DNA of 64,000 nt from Rhodococcus sp. KBS0724. GTDB taxonomy: Bacteria > Actinomycetota > Actinomycetes > Mycobacteriales > Mycobacteriaceae. The DNA is taken from positions 62,001-126,000 of the forward strand of contig NZ_VCBX02000002.1 of NCBI RefSeq assembly GCF_005938745.2, given 5' to 3'. Shown here in pieces: positions 19,253-28,105 of this stretch. The notes under the pieces were generated by a model. The model was not told the DNA's origin, made no database searches, and was given only the letters and a program-made list of their open reading frames with translations. The stretch's first letter is position 1. Every line of letters begins with the position of its first letter. A program made the position numbers and the translations under genes.

Positions 19253-20461
19253 TTATTCGGTCACGCCCTCAGCGTGCGCTGCGGCCGCGACTGCTTCCGC
19301 AACTGCGGTCGCCACGCGAGGGTCGAGTGGGCTCGGAACAATCTTGTCCACGGCCAACTCGTCGCCGACCACCGACAGGATCGCCTCGGCGGCAGCGAGC
19401 TTCATACCTTCGGTGATGCGACGGGCACCGGCGTCGAGCGCGCCCTTGAACACACCGGGGAAGGCAAGCACATTGTTGATCTGGTTCGGGAAGTCACTGC
19501 GGCCCGTAGCCACGATCGCCGCGTACTTCGACGCCGTCTCCGGGTGAATCTCCGGATCCGGGTTCGAGAGCGCAAACACGATCGACTCGGGAGCCATCGA
19601 CGCGATGAGCTCCTCGGGGATCTTGCCCGCCGAGACACCGAGGAAGACGTCCGCTCCGGCCAAAGCCTCGACGGCACCGCCGTGGACACTGCGCGGGTTG
19701 GTGCGCGACGCCAGCTTTACCTTGATCTCGTTGAGGTCGCTGCGCTCGCTGGAGATGATGCCCTTCGAGTCGAGCACGACGACATCGCTGATACCGGCGG
19801 CGAGCAGAATGTTCGCACACGCGACACCCGCTGCACCCGCACCGGAGATGACAACCTTGAGCGTGGTGATGTCGCGGCTCTGCACCTTCACGGCGCCCTT
19901 GAGCGCAGCGAGAACCACAATCGCGGTGCCGTGCTGATCATCGTGCATGACGGGGCAGTCAAGTGCCTCGATGACCCGCTTTTCGATCTCGAAGCAACGC
20001 GGCGCCGAGATGTCCTCGAGGTTGACCGCGCCGAAGCTCGGACGCAGACGGATCAGGGTCTCGACGATCGCGTCGGGATCGGTGGTGTCGAGCACCAGCG
20101 GGATGGAGTTCAGTCCGGCAAAGCTCTTGAACAGAGCGGACTTGCCCTCCATGACGGGCAACGATGCGCGGGGTCCGATATCGCCCAGACCGAGAACCGC
20201 CGTGCCGTCACTGACGACGACAACCAGTCGGTTGGTCCACGTGTAGCGATCGGCAAGGGTCTCGTCAGCTGCGATGGCGCGGCTCACCTGAGCCACACCC
20301 GGCGTGTACGCGATCGACAGAGCGCGCTGCGTATCGAGCGGCGTGGTGGTCTCGACCGACAGTTTGCCACCGACGTGAGCGGCAAAGATTTCTTCGGACG
20401 TGAGCTCCGCAGTGGACTGCGAAATTCGAATTGAATCGGGTAGGACGGACACGGGTAGCAC
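19253..20461 (-). CDS. NAD(P)-dependent malic enzyme
   Basis: A 402-residue short-form malic enzyme. SIAYTPGVAQVSRAIA and MHDDQHGTAIV are substrate and metal-binding blocks, and ISGAGAAGVACANILL is the nucleotide-binding motif. NPDPEIHPE and FPNQINNVLAFPG are further family signatures. It lacks the phosphotransacetylase tail of MaeB. It converts malate to pyruvate and CO2 in the cytosol. In this context it would finish a route maleate - fumarate - malate - pyruvate, following the maleate isomerase at 26191-26940. It starts at a GTG, with a second GTG nine bases downstream. Confidence 0.92.
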   Translation of the reverse strand: MLPVSVLPDSIRISQSTAELTSEEIFAAHVGGKLSVETTTPLDTQRALSIAYTPGVAQVSRAIAADETLADRYTWTNRLVVVVSDGTAVLGLGDIGPRASLPVMEGKSALFKSFAGLNSIPLVLDTTDPDAIVETLIRLRPSFGAVNLEDISAPRCFEIEKRVIEALDCPVMHDDQHGTAIVVLAALKGAVKVQSRDITTLKVVISGAGAAGVACANILLAAGISDVVVLDSKGIISSERSDLNEIKVKLASRTNPRSVHGGAVEALAGADVFLGVSAGKIPEELIASMAPESIVFALSNPDPEIHPETASKYAAIVATGRSDFPNQINNVLAFPGVFKGALDAGARRITEGMKLAAAEAILSVVGDELAVDKIVPSPLDPRVATAVAEAVAAAAHAEGVTE

Positions 20462-20550
20462 TCCTGAATGTTTGACAGCTGGCGAAACTATGTGCAGTCG
20501 ACGACAACGTTAGGCACGACGTCCATCACCGAAAGTGTTCTTGCAGAGCA

Positions 20551-21351
20551 CTACCGATGACCGACACGCCCCCCGGGCCTAGCTATTCCACGAATGGACA
20601 GCCCACTGTCTGCCGTCACCATGGTTCCCGTCATAGCAACCGAATCGGTACGCGAAGCAAGCATGGTGAACAACCCGTCATACGCACTGACCGGGGCAAT
20701 TTCCTGAGTGGGCAGCATGTTCACGGTGCCTTCGAGGACTGAGTCTGCCATTTCTTGACCGAGTGATTCGGTTCCACGTAGACGTGTTGGAGCGACACCG
20801 GGCGCTACCCCGTTGACCCGTACGTCCGGCGCAAGTTCGTAGGCAAGTTGGCGGACAAGTCCGTGTATCGCATGTTTTGATGCCGTGTAGAGCGCACCGC
20901 CACCTGCTGCGTTTGTACTCGCGAACGAACCGGTAAGGATGACACCACCTTTCGATTCGATGAGTGCGTCCAGGCATGCCCGCACCCCCAACATCGGGGC
21001 CAGTACATTGACGCCGAACAGTTCATGGAACGCATTCGCCAAATGGGCACCCGAAATTTCTTCCAAAGGTCGGGCATTGTCGGTAATACCGGCATTGCCG
21101 ACGAAGAGATCGATCCGGCCCCACGTGTCGAATGCCACCTTGGCTGCAGCGACATTGCCCTCCCACGTCGCGACATCGGCGACCACAGGTATGACCGTTT
21201 CACCGAATTCAGCGCGCAACTCCGTCACGGACTCGGAAATATCGACGGCAACGACACACGCCCCTTCTGCGAGGTAACGCGTCACCACCGATCGGCCGAT
21301 ACCCGCACCCGCTCCGGTGAAGACAACAACCTGCCCGTCCAAAACACCCAT
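20551..21351 (-). CDS. SDR similar to cis-dihydrodiol dehydrogenases (BphB/HcaB-like)
   Basis: A 266-residue SDR with TGAGAGIG, VGNAGI, catalytic Ser in LTGSFAS and YTASK. FVGNAGI, ELFGVNV, GGGALYTASKHA and VRVNGVAPG closely match biphenyl-2,3-dihydrodiol dehydrogenases. Such enzymes oxidise the cis-dihydrodiol formed by Rieske dioxygenases to a catechol, using NAD+. A good AGGAG precedes the ATG. It is read on the same strand as the malic enzyme and NCS1 transporter and probably works after the Rieske oxygenase at 34126-36127. Confidence 0.85.
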   Translation of the reverse strand: MGVLDGQVVVFTGAGAGIGRSVVTRYLAEGACVVAVDISESVTELRAEFGETVIPVVADVATWEGNVAAAKVAFDTWGRIDLFVGNAGITDNARPLEEISGAHLANAFHELFGVNVLAPMLGVRACLDALIESKGGVILTGSFASTNAAGGGALYTASKHAIHGLVRQLAYELAPDVRVNGVAPGVAPTRLRGTESLGQEMADSVLEGTVNMLPTQEIAPVSAYDGLFTMLASRTDSVAMTGTMVTADSGLSIRGIARPGGRVGHR

Positions 21352-21446
21352 TCCGAACTCCTATGTTCAATCCGTGCAATGTGGTGACGTCGGAATCCTC
21401 CAACGTCACCAGATACGTTGCAGTCCTGTCAAACTCAGACGCACCA

Positions 21447-22877
21447 TCACATCTGCGGTGCCGTCGACAACCCGTCTCCCGATACCTCACGCCCGACGGG
21501 GCCACCATCGGCGCCGGAGCGGTCCCTGCGAGTGAGGAAATGGGCCACCACATACGACACCACTGCCAGAACCAGAACAATCAGCTGCGCCGACTGGTTC
21601 AACAGCGCAGGCACGCTGTCGCTTTCGAGAAGGTAAATTCCGATCAGTGACGGCACGATCCAGGCGAACAACCCGATGCCGACGGTAGGTAGCTGCGCAT
21701 CGTCGATGACAGGTCCGAAACGGCGATCGCGTACGTTCAACGCGAAATGCGTGAGGACAACGCCCACCCAGCCCACGACCAGAACACCCTGCCAGTTCAG
21801 AGCCGTCTGCAAATAGTGAAAGACGTTGGTCAACATCAGCAGGAAGACAACCACCGATACCGCTGATACCCAGAATATGCGTGCGAGGCGGATCGACGAG
21901 AAGGTACTGAGAATTCGTTCGAGGTTGGTGGTGGACAGGTAGTAGTTGACGCTGTTGACGCGGGTTTGTGACACAACGATGAAGAGCAATCCGAAGAATC
22001 CGATACTGGCAAGAATGGCTTGAACCACACCGACTTCCGACGCCGGCTCGTTGGGGAGCACCGACTGAACGAGATAGATTCCGGCAATTCCGTTGACGAC
22101 GAAGAGCCCGATGTAGAACACCCAGCCGAATGTCACACGCTCGTGAAATTTTTCGTCCTCGATCTTGGCGAAGCGTGCAAAGTCAATCGTGGCCGGCATG
22201 TTTACGAAGAGACCGAGGTAGAGAATCATGCTCAACAACCATCCGGGAAGGGATCGTGCCACGTCCGGCACAATCCCGGCCGAATCCAGCCACGCGGAGT
22301 CTCCCCCGAACTTCACATACGCAGCGATAACTGCCGCCGCCAGCCCGATCACATAGAACGGCAACAGAATTCCGTTCAGCTTGCCCATCCACGACTGAAC
22401 ACTGCCCAACATCAGCGGCATCATTGCCAAGACGACCACGGCGTACCAGATACGGATGTCGCCGGCACCGAAGTAGAGATGGAATGCCGTGGCGAGCGTG
22501 CTCGATTCGAAGACTGCGTAGTACAACGTGGTGGCTGCCAGAAGGAGCGCGGTCAGCGCCGATCCCCATTTCCCGAAGATCGTCTTTGTCAACAATGTGC
22601 TGTTGAGGCCGAGTCGTATACCGAGTCGTGTCGTGAAAATATTGATCACCGAGTAGACCACTGCCGACAAGATGATCGCCATAATCGCGTTCCTGGTTCC
22701 GTACAGACTGGCGGCCAGCGCGCCGTAGAACAGCCAGACCATGGCTGACAGCAGAGACCAATACGACATGGTCACCTGCCAGCGCCCCAGGCGGACACTG
22801 CTCGGAACCGGCGACGCACTGAAGTTTGCGTCGTCTGCTTCGGACCTGCCGGCATGTGGTGTCGGGATTGAGGGCAT
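21447..22877 (-). CDS. NCS1-family nucleobase/heterocycle:cation symporter
   Basis: A 476-residue membrane protein with about twelve hydrophobic segments. The order of segments and the stretch around SYWSLLSAMVWLFYGALAA fit the NCS1 family (cytosine, allantoin, hydantoin and related N-heterocycle importers). An AGGAGG lies seven bases before the ATG. The operator-like site at 22891-22920 directly abuts this ribosome binding site. As the transporter of the region, it suggests that the imported compound is a nitrogen heterocycle. Confidence 0.85.
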   Translation of the reverse strand: MPSIPTPHAGRSEADDANFSASPVPSSVRLGRWQVTMSYWSLLSAMVWLFYGALAASLYGTRNAIMAIILSAVVYSVINIFTTRLGIRLGLNSTLLTKTIFGKWGSALTALLLAATTLYYAVFESSTLATAFHLYFGAGDIRIWYAVVVLAMMPLMLGSVQSWMGKLNGILLPFYVIGLAAAVIAAYVKFGGDSAWLDSAGIVPDVARSLPGWLLSMILYLGLFVNMPATIDFARFAKIEDEKFHERVTFGWVFYIGLFVVNGIAGIYLVQSVLPNEPASEVGVVQAILASIGFFGLLFIVVSQTRVNSVNYYLSTTNLERILSTFSSIRLARIFWVSAVSVVVFLLMLTNVFHYLQTALNWQGVLVVGWVGVVLTHFALNVRDRRFGPVIDDAQLPTVGIGLFAWIVPSLIGIYLLESDSVPALLNQSAQLIVLVLAVVSYVVAHFLTRRDRSGADGGPVGREVSGDGLSTAPQM

Positions 22878-22890
22878 TGCACTACCTCCT

Positions 22891-22920
22891 AAAGTGTGTA
22901 CAGAAGTGGATACATTTACT
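22891..22920. promoter_or_regulatory. Operator-like site A upstream of the NCS1 gene
   Basis: AAGTGTGT, ten bases, then ATACATTT (core 22892-22917). It matches site B (23142-23167) at 20 of 26 positions and site C (36137-36162) at 19 of 26. Being shared by three promoters of the same catabolic region, it is a likely GntR target. Confidence 0.7.
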
Positions 22921-23140
22921 GGAAGTCTAGAGTTATTTCACGAAAATGGAAGACCTAATACCGCAGGAAATTTCTTCGAAATAGACAGTGCGCCAATCAA
23001 ATAGCGAGGAACATCCGACGACATCAATCCCGCCCGCTACTAGTTCACGAATTCGAAACCAACCTGAAAAACTCACGAAGCAGCGCCGCATTCGGCGTGC
23101 CTGTCACTCGGGCGCCGCTGGACAGTCTTGCCGCTGGGCA

Positions 23141-23170
23141 AAAGTGTGCGCAAAAGTGAATACAATGTAT
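23141..23170. promoter_or_regulatory. Operator-like site B in the GntR promoter
   Basis: AAGTGTGC, ten bases, then ATACAATG (core 23142-23167), a close match to site A in the same divergent intergenic region. It is followed by AAGGAG and an ATG at 23191 that is in frame with the regulator. Confidence 0.7.
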
Positions 23171-23364
23171 AGCAAGGTAGAAGGAGCGTCATGCAAAAAG
23201 AAGATTTCGGATGTAACAGTCAGATTCGCTGGTACCAACCCTCGACTGCGTCGTCCGAAATGCACTCAACACGCGCCCCACCGCTGATGTTTCCCGTTTT
23301 GTTCCAGGCAACAGGCAAAATGTATGCAGAAGGTCGACTCCGGATAACACATGAGGGATTACCG

Positions 23365-24207
23365 ATGACAGCCAATACTTCGCGCACCCGCTCCGGAACC
23401 ACGGTCGACGAACTGTGCAGCACGCTACGCGAACGCATCATTACAGGTGCACTGACGCCGGGTCAGCGGATGTCCCAGGAGCAACTGGCAGCCGAATTCA
23501 AGGTCAGCCGAACCCCGCTCCGCGAGGCGTTACAACGCCTCGAAGCGGACGGACTACTCGTGGCTCATGCCAACCGCGGCATGCACGTGGCACCGATCGT
23601 CAATTCGGAGACCGAGCAGAACTACGCCCTGCGCATTCTGGTCGAACCGCCAACCATCGCGGCGATCATCGAGAGCCTCACGGACGACGACATCAAAACG
23701 ATGCGTACGGCACTCGATGAAATGAGAAACCATCGCGGGCACAGTCGCCACTTTCAACAGGCCCACCAGAGATTCCACGACGTCGCACTCACCAGATATC
23801 CCTCCTCGTTCAGTGAACTCACCAGATCACTGCACACCATGATCTACCGCCACCAAAGCGTTTATCTCTCACACCAGCGAACTCCGGACGATTTCATCGA
23901 CCTCGACCAGGATCTTCTCGAGGCCATCATCGCTCGCAATGCGGTGTCGGCCAGGCGCATCATGGAGTTCCATCTCACTGACGCTGCCATCGGACTCGTA
24001 CTCGATGCCGATCCCGATCACGAGTTCGATTCGCTGCTGATTGCTCTACGCGGTCGCGAGATCGTCATCGAGCACGACGCACTCGGAAGAATCAATCGAC
24101 CCGCGAAGATCTATTGGATCGACTCCGACCCAGTCCTTCCGGCTCGAATGACATCGAACCTCATCCTCACCTACGCACCACAACCGAGTCGAAAGAAAGT
24201 CAGATAA
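23365..24207 (+). CDS. GntR-family regulator, FCD subfamily
   Basis: About 280 residues. The winged helix (LRERIITGALTPGQRMSQEQ, then FKVSRTPLREALQRLEADGLL) is followed by an all-helical FCD domain with candidate metal/ligand His residues (HQRFHDVAL, FHLTDAA). It has a C-terminal extension of about 50 residues, as does its paralogue at 27003-27848. The start at 23365 aligns with that paralogue and has GAGGG upstream. A better Shine-Dalgarno (AAGGAG) precedes an in-frame ATG at 23191, which would add 58 atypical residues. It is likely to bind sites A, B and C and respond to a pathway acid. Confidence 0.88.
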   Translation: MTANTSRTRSGTTVDELCSTLRERIITGALTPGQRMSQEQLAAEFKVSRTPLREALQRLEADGLLVAHANRGMHVAPIVNSETEQNYALRILVEPPTIAAIIESLTDDDIKTMRTALDEMRNHRGHSRHFQQAHQRFHDVALTRYPSSFSELTRSLHTMIYRHQSVYLSHQRTPDDFIDLDQDLLEAIIARNAVSARRIMEFHLTDAAIGLVLDADPDHEFDSLLIALRGREIVIEHDALGRINRPAKIYWIDSDPVLPARMTSNLILTYAPQPSRKKVR

Positions 24208-26134
24208 GGCGCGAAACGAAGAATGCGCTGTGTACTGCGTCGAATACCCTTCCCGGCGACACCGCCGACCCAACCACGTGAACGTCAAACCCCCTCCCTC
24301 GAAGGGTTTCCCCAAAATCTTTGTCCCCGGAAACTCGACCGAGGGCTAGGACTACGACGTCGGCATCTATCAGTTCGTCACCCCCGCCGCACTCAACCAG
24401 GACACCGTTGGCAGTTACCGCCGTCACTCGTGATCCCAGTCTAGTATTCACTCCTGCTGCATCGAGAAACAGCGGAAGACGCTCGGTATCGGTGAACACT
24501 TCGCCTCCTCGCATCAGTGATGGCCCTTGCTCGAGCAAAGTCACAGATGTTCCCGGCAGTTCGGCAATGCGCAGCGACACTTCGCATCCCTGCAAGCCGC
24601 CACCGATCACGACGATTTTGCCGGCGAGGGGTGTTGCAGCGCGCACATCACTCGCCTTGACCACGACGATCCCGGTATCGATCGGAAAGTCAGCTTCTCG
24701 AAGGGGAGCGCCCGTGGCGAGAATAATGGTGTCGAACCCGCCATCAGTTAATTTGTCCACGTCCGCCGCGACCGGCAACACGGTGACGTCACGTCGCACC
24801 ACCTCGTGAACCAAGTGCTTCACAAGCGCCGAAAGATCCTGTTTGACAGATGATCCTGAAGCATGACCCAGGAGGCCACCTAGTTCTCTCGGTTCGAAAA
24901 GTATTACTTCGTGGCCTCGATCCCGCAGCAGTGCGGCGCTACGCAGACCGGCAGGGCCCCCACCGACGACAGCAACCTTCTTTGGATCTGCGGATGTGGT
25001 GACCGGATAACGCCCTTCTTGCGTGACGCTCGGGTTGACACTGCATCCGGTGCTCCGGCCAGTGTTCAATCCCCTGTGTAGGCAACCGTCATTGCAGCGG
25101 ATACACGGGGTTATCTCGAGAGTTCTACCTTCCCTCGTCTTTCGTGCCCAGTCCGGATCCGCCAACATGGCTCGCCCCAGCGAGACAAAGTCAGCGGAAC
25201 CCGATTGCACAATCTCCGCGGCAATGTCCGGCGTCACCAACGACCCCGAGGCGATGACGGGGATGAACACGGCTTTTTTGATCATCTCCCATCCCCACCG
25301 GTGCGGCGCACGAACCTGATACCACGGGCTCACCTCCCACTCCATCCCTGCGTGATGACCCCCGGACGCATGGATTACATCCACTCCGTGCGCCTCCAGG
25401 AGCCTGCACAACGCTACGATCTCCTCGATCGGAAACCCATCGTCCTCATAGTCCGTCACCGAAACCCGGACGCTCAGCGGGAATTCGCGCGGCACCGCCG
25501 CGCGGATCGAATCGACAACTCGAATAAGCAGCCTGGATCGGTTCTCGAAGCTACCGCCGTACTCATCAGTTCTCGAGTTGGTATGTGGTGAAAGGAAATT
25601 GGTAATGAGATAGCCGTGACCCGCGTGCACTTCGACCAGATCGAAGCGAGAGGCGAAGGCGCGTGCCGCCGCCTCACCGAAAGCCAGAACAACGCCGTCT
25701 ATTTCCTCGATCGTCATGGGAGTCGGAACAACGCCGTACTGGGCCTCGACTTCATCCCACGACGAATTCGATGCGGACTTTATCGGCGCAGTGCCGAGGA
25801 ACTTCTGCCGGCCGCCATGCGCGATCTGCAGGCCCACCTTCGCTCCGGTTGAATGAACCTCGTCTGCAAGCGATCCCAATCCGGATACGTGTTCTCGCCT
25901 GCTCACACCGACCTGATTGTGAATCGCCTTGCTGGCATCGTCATCGATATAGCTGTATTCGACCATCACCAACCCGACGCCGCCCTCCCCAAGGCGTCGG
26001 TAATGATCGATGGTCCTTTGACTGACCGTGCCGTCCGAATTCGCAGTCGCGGTACTCTGCGGGGATTTCACGATTCTATTCGAAACGTCAACGGTACCAA
26101 TGCGGCCAGGGTTGAACAGAGCTTCAAAACTCAC
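24200..26134 (-). CDS. OYE-type NADH:flavin oxidoreductase / 2,4-dienoyl-CoA-reductase-like
   Basis: A 644-residue, three-part enzyme. The first 360 residues are an Old Yellow Enzyme barrel with FMN (IVKSPQSTA, VEVHAGHGYLITNFLSP). A [4Fe-4S] site follows (CIRCNDGC and the Cys in STGCSVNP). The last part is an FAD/NAD(P) domain with VVGGGPAGL and VIGGGLQGCE. It starts at GTG after AGGAG. It is the last gene of the long minus-strand cluster and overlaps the convergent GntR gene by eight bases. It probably reduces a C=C bond of an unsaturated intermediate, or demethylates an amine as trimethylamine dehydrogenase does. Confidence 0.9.
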   Translation of the reverse strand: MSFEALFNPGRIGTVDVSNRIVKSPQSTATANSDGTVSQRTIDHYRRLGEGGVGLVMVEYSYIDDDASKAIHNQVGVSRREHVSGLGSLADEVHSTGAKVGLQIAHGGRQKFLGTAPIKSASNSSWDEVEAQYGVVPTPMTIEEIDGVVLAFGEAAARAFASRFDLVEVHAGHGYLITNFLSPHTNSRTDEYGGSFENRSRLLIRVVDSIRAAVPREFPLSVRVSVTDYEDDGFPIEEIVALCRLLEAHGVDVIHASGGHHAGMEWEVSPWYQVRAPHRWGWEMIKKAVFIPVIASGSLVTPDIAAEIVQSGSADFVSLGRAMLADPDWARKTREGRTLEITPCIRCNDGCLHRGLNTGRSTGCSVNPSVTQEGRYPVTTSADPKKVAVVGGGPAGLRSAALLRDRGHEVILFEPRELGGLLGHASGSSVKQDLSALVKHLVHEVVRRDVTVLPVAADVDKLTDGGFDTIILATGAPLREADFPIDTGIVVVKASDVRAATPLAGKIVVIGGGLQGCEVSLRIAELPGTSVTLLEQGPSLMRGGEVFTDTERLPLFLDAAGVNTRLGSRVTAVTANGVLVECGGGDELIDADVVVLALGRVSGDKDFGETLRGRGFDVHVVGSAVSPGRVFDAVHSAFFVSRLI

Positions 26135-26190
26135 AGGAACTCCTAGTGGGTCAGCGCCTAGAACAGAGAGCGGGCGGGATCGTTGCGTTC

Positions 26191-26940
26191 TCAGGGCGCG
26201 AGCAGTGCGCCCGCGCGCGGGATTACCGGATCAAGTCCGAGACTGTTGAGAAGCCTCCAGGTGGTCGCTGCGGCAGCGGACACCACCGGTATGTCGAACT
26301 GCTGCTGCAGAATATCGAGTACCGGCAACGAGGGCATCTGTACACAGGCGCTGATCACCAGAGCATCGGCACCGGATGTGTCGACCCGCTTAGCATGCTC
26401 GATCAAATTCTGAGGATCCAAGCGCCCCACTTCGAGGTTGTTCGCAACTTCGAGACTCAGTGAATCCACAACTGTGAATCCCTGGTGCTCGATGTACTCA
26501 CACACCGTTGCTGTGAGCGGCTTCATGTACGGTGTGACCACTGCAATGTTCTTCACACCTAGGTGTGCAAGACCTTCAGTCAGGGCTCCGGCCGACGAGA
26601 GTACCGGAATATCCACTCCGCTTTCTTCTTTCGCGATTCGCGCTAATTTCGGTTCGGATTCACAGTGATAGCCGAGGCCTTGTGACATGATTGCGACGAG
26701 GCAGGCGTACGCCATGACATCGACTCTGGCATCAGCGAGTTCGGCCGCGCAGCGCAGCGAATCGGCATCCATCGATGCAAGCTGTTCAGGTGTCACATGC
26801 TGCATCCGCATGCGGGACGAGTGGAAGGTGAACCTCTCCGGACGCACTTCCTCTCTAGCCCGAAGCATTGCCGGGATCTCGGTTTCCATGGTGGTATTCG
26901 AGCTGGGAACGATCATTCCGACGCGGTAACTGTCAGTCAT
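26191..26940 (-). CDS. nicE: Maleate cis-trans isomerase
   Basis: A 249-residue Asp/Glu-racemase-fold enzyme. It follows known maleate isomerases (NicE/MaiA) nearly end to end: IVPSSNTTMETEIPAML, FHSSRMRM, AYACLVAIM (first catalytic Cys), TPYMKPLT and SACVQMPSLP (second catalytic Cys). It converts maleate to fumarate without cofactor. In nicotinate catabolism it is the last specific step after maleamate amidase. It is preceded by GAAAGG and lies 62 bases after the GntR gene of the same strand. Confidence 0.93.
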   Translation of the reverse strand: MTDSYRVGMIVPSSNTTMETEIPAMLRAREEVRPERFTFHSSRMRMQHVTPEQLASMDADSLRCAAELADARVDVMAYACLVAIMSQGLGYHCESEPKLARIAKEESGVDIPVLSSAGALTEGLAHLGVKNIAVVTPYMKPLTATVCEYIEHQGFTVVDSLSLEVANNLEVGRLDPQNLIEHAKRVDTSGADALVISACVQMPSLPVLDILQQQFDIPVVSAAAATTWRLLNSLGLDPVIPRAGALLAP

Positions 26941-27002
26941 TATGTTTGTACCTTTCGTGAAATTTGCGGTGCGACTTGTCCACTCGACTCAGCTGGAGCA
27001 CA

Positions 27003-27848
27003 TCAAACCGATGGTGAGCTAACGGCCCGGACAAGCGGATCTGAACTGGATGCAAGATTGGTGGTACGAAGTGCCGGCATAGTTTCGGCATGTCCGCGAT
27101 CCCACGTGATCTCTGCGAAGCCTCCGCCCCTCAACCTCTCGACGCTGTTGAGCCGGATCGCCATACCTGCAAGGGCGACCGGCAACGATCCGAACACGTG
27201 GCCCGGATCGCCGGACATGATCAGCCCCAACGCAGTATCGAGAAGATGAAACTCGAGGAGGTACCTCGCGAGACCACCGTCGTGTTCACGGACCGCTTCC
27301 AGAAACATCCCATCCGTCGTCGTGACATCCTCGACAGCCGCCGGGTGCGAGAAGTAGAGGCGCTGATGACGATCGATACGGGTCAGATGCGATTCGATCA
27401 TCTCGCGCATTCCCGCCGGGCATCGACCGAGAAGCACCCGGTGGTACTCCCAATGAGACAGTTGGAATTCTCGTGGCGAAATGCCGGGGCGACGCATGTT
27501 CGAGAGCGCCACCGACATCGCGTCGATATCAGAAGCGGTAACCTCGCCGAGAATCGCCGAGATAAGTGCCGGCTCTACGAGCAACCTGACCGCATACGAA
27601 TCCTCCACATCTGAGAGTTCAAGTGGCGCAACGACAACACCACGATTGGCCTGGTTGATCACCAAATTCTCAGCCTCCAACCGTCGAAACGCCTCTCGAA
27701 GCGGTGTCCTCGAAACCTCCAACTCGGCGGCAAGCTGAACCTGTGACAGACCGAGACCCGGACGATAGACTCCCGCGATAATCCGATCCCTGATAGTGGC
27801 GTACGTATCGTCAACGGCATTTCCCCGTCGAATCCCGTTACTGCTCAT
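27003..27848 (-). CDS. GntR-family regulator, FCD subfamily (embedded in the operon)
   Basis: A 281-residue paralogue of the regulator at 23365-24207. IRDRIIAGVYRPG is followed by LEVSRTPLREAFRRLEAENL for the winged helix, then an FCD domain (SHWEYHRVLLG, EFHLLDTAL) and the same type of C-terminal extension. It begins two bases after the stop of the small gene upstream, so it is made from the operon mRNA. Together with the other GntR gene it gives the locus two sensors of the same type, perhaps for two intermediates. Confidence 0.88.
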   Translation of the reverse strand: MSSNGIRRGNAVDDTYATIRDRIIAGVYRPGLGLSQVQLAAELEVSRTPLREAFRRLEAENLVINQANRGVVVAPLELSDVEDSYAVRLLVEPALISAILGEVTASDIDAMSVALSNMRRPGISPREFQLSHWEYHRVLLGRCPAGMREMIESHLTRIDRHQRLYFSHPAAVEDVTTTDGMFLEAVREHDGGLARYLLEFHLLDTALGLIMSGDPGHVFGSLPVALAGMAIRLNSVERLRGGGFAEITWDRGHAETMPALRTTNLASSSDPLVRAVSSPSV

Positions 27849-27850
27849 GC

Positions 27851-28105
27851 TCAGTCGCCTGCCGATCCGAGTCGTTCCGCGATCAGCTGTGTGAAGAATT
27901 CGGGCTTCTGATCAGCAAGCACTTCTAATGCCATAGCGTCAATGAGTATTCGGGAACCCGTCCTGGGTACATACAACTCGAGCCGTTCCCCATTACGGGA
28001 GAACACCTTACGAAAATGCACGCCGGCAAACTCGTTGCCGATGCCGTTCCAGTCGTCGGCGCTGACTACACCTGCCGGAAGATGTTCCGGGACCGTATTA
28101 TCCAT
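27851..28105 (-). CDS. Small conserved-looking protein of unknown function
   Basis: An 84-residue acidic protein. Its ATG overlaps the nitrilase stop as TGATG, so it is translationally coupled. The visible segments are WNGIGNEFAGVHFRKV, RNGERLELYVPRTGSRILIDAMALEVLA and DQKPEFFTQLI. It has no signal, Cys motif or membrane segment. The firm place inside the operon argues for a structural or accessory role for one of the enzymes. I do not recognise a functional domain. Confidence 0.8.
   Translation of the reverse strand: MDNTVPEHLPAGVVSADDWNGIGNEFAGVHFRKVFSRNGERLELYVPRTGSRILIDAMALEVLADQKPEFFTQLIAERLGSAGD

Noticed and set aside
19235..20434. A long plus-strand open frame across the malic enzyme gene
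   Set aside because: It mirrors the malic enzyme codons and its product is Arg/Asp-rich without any motif.
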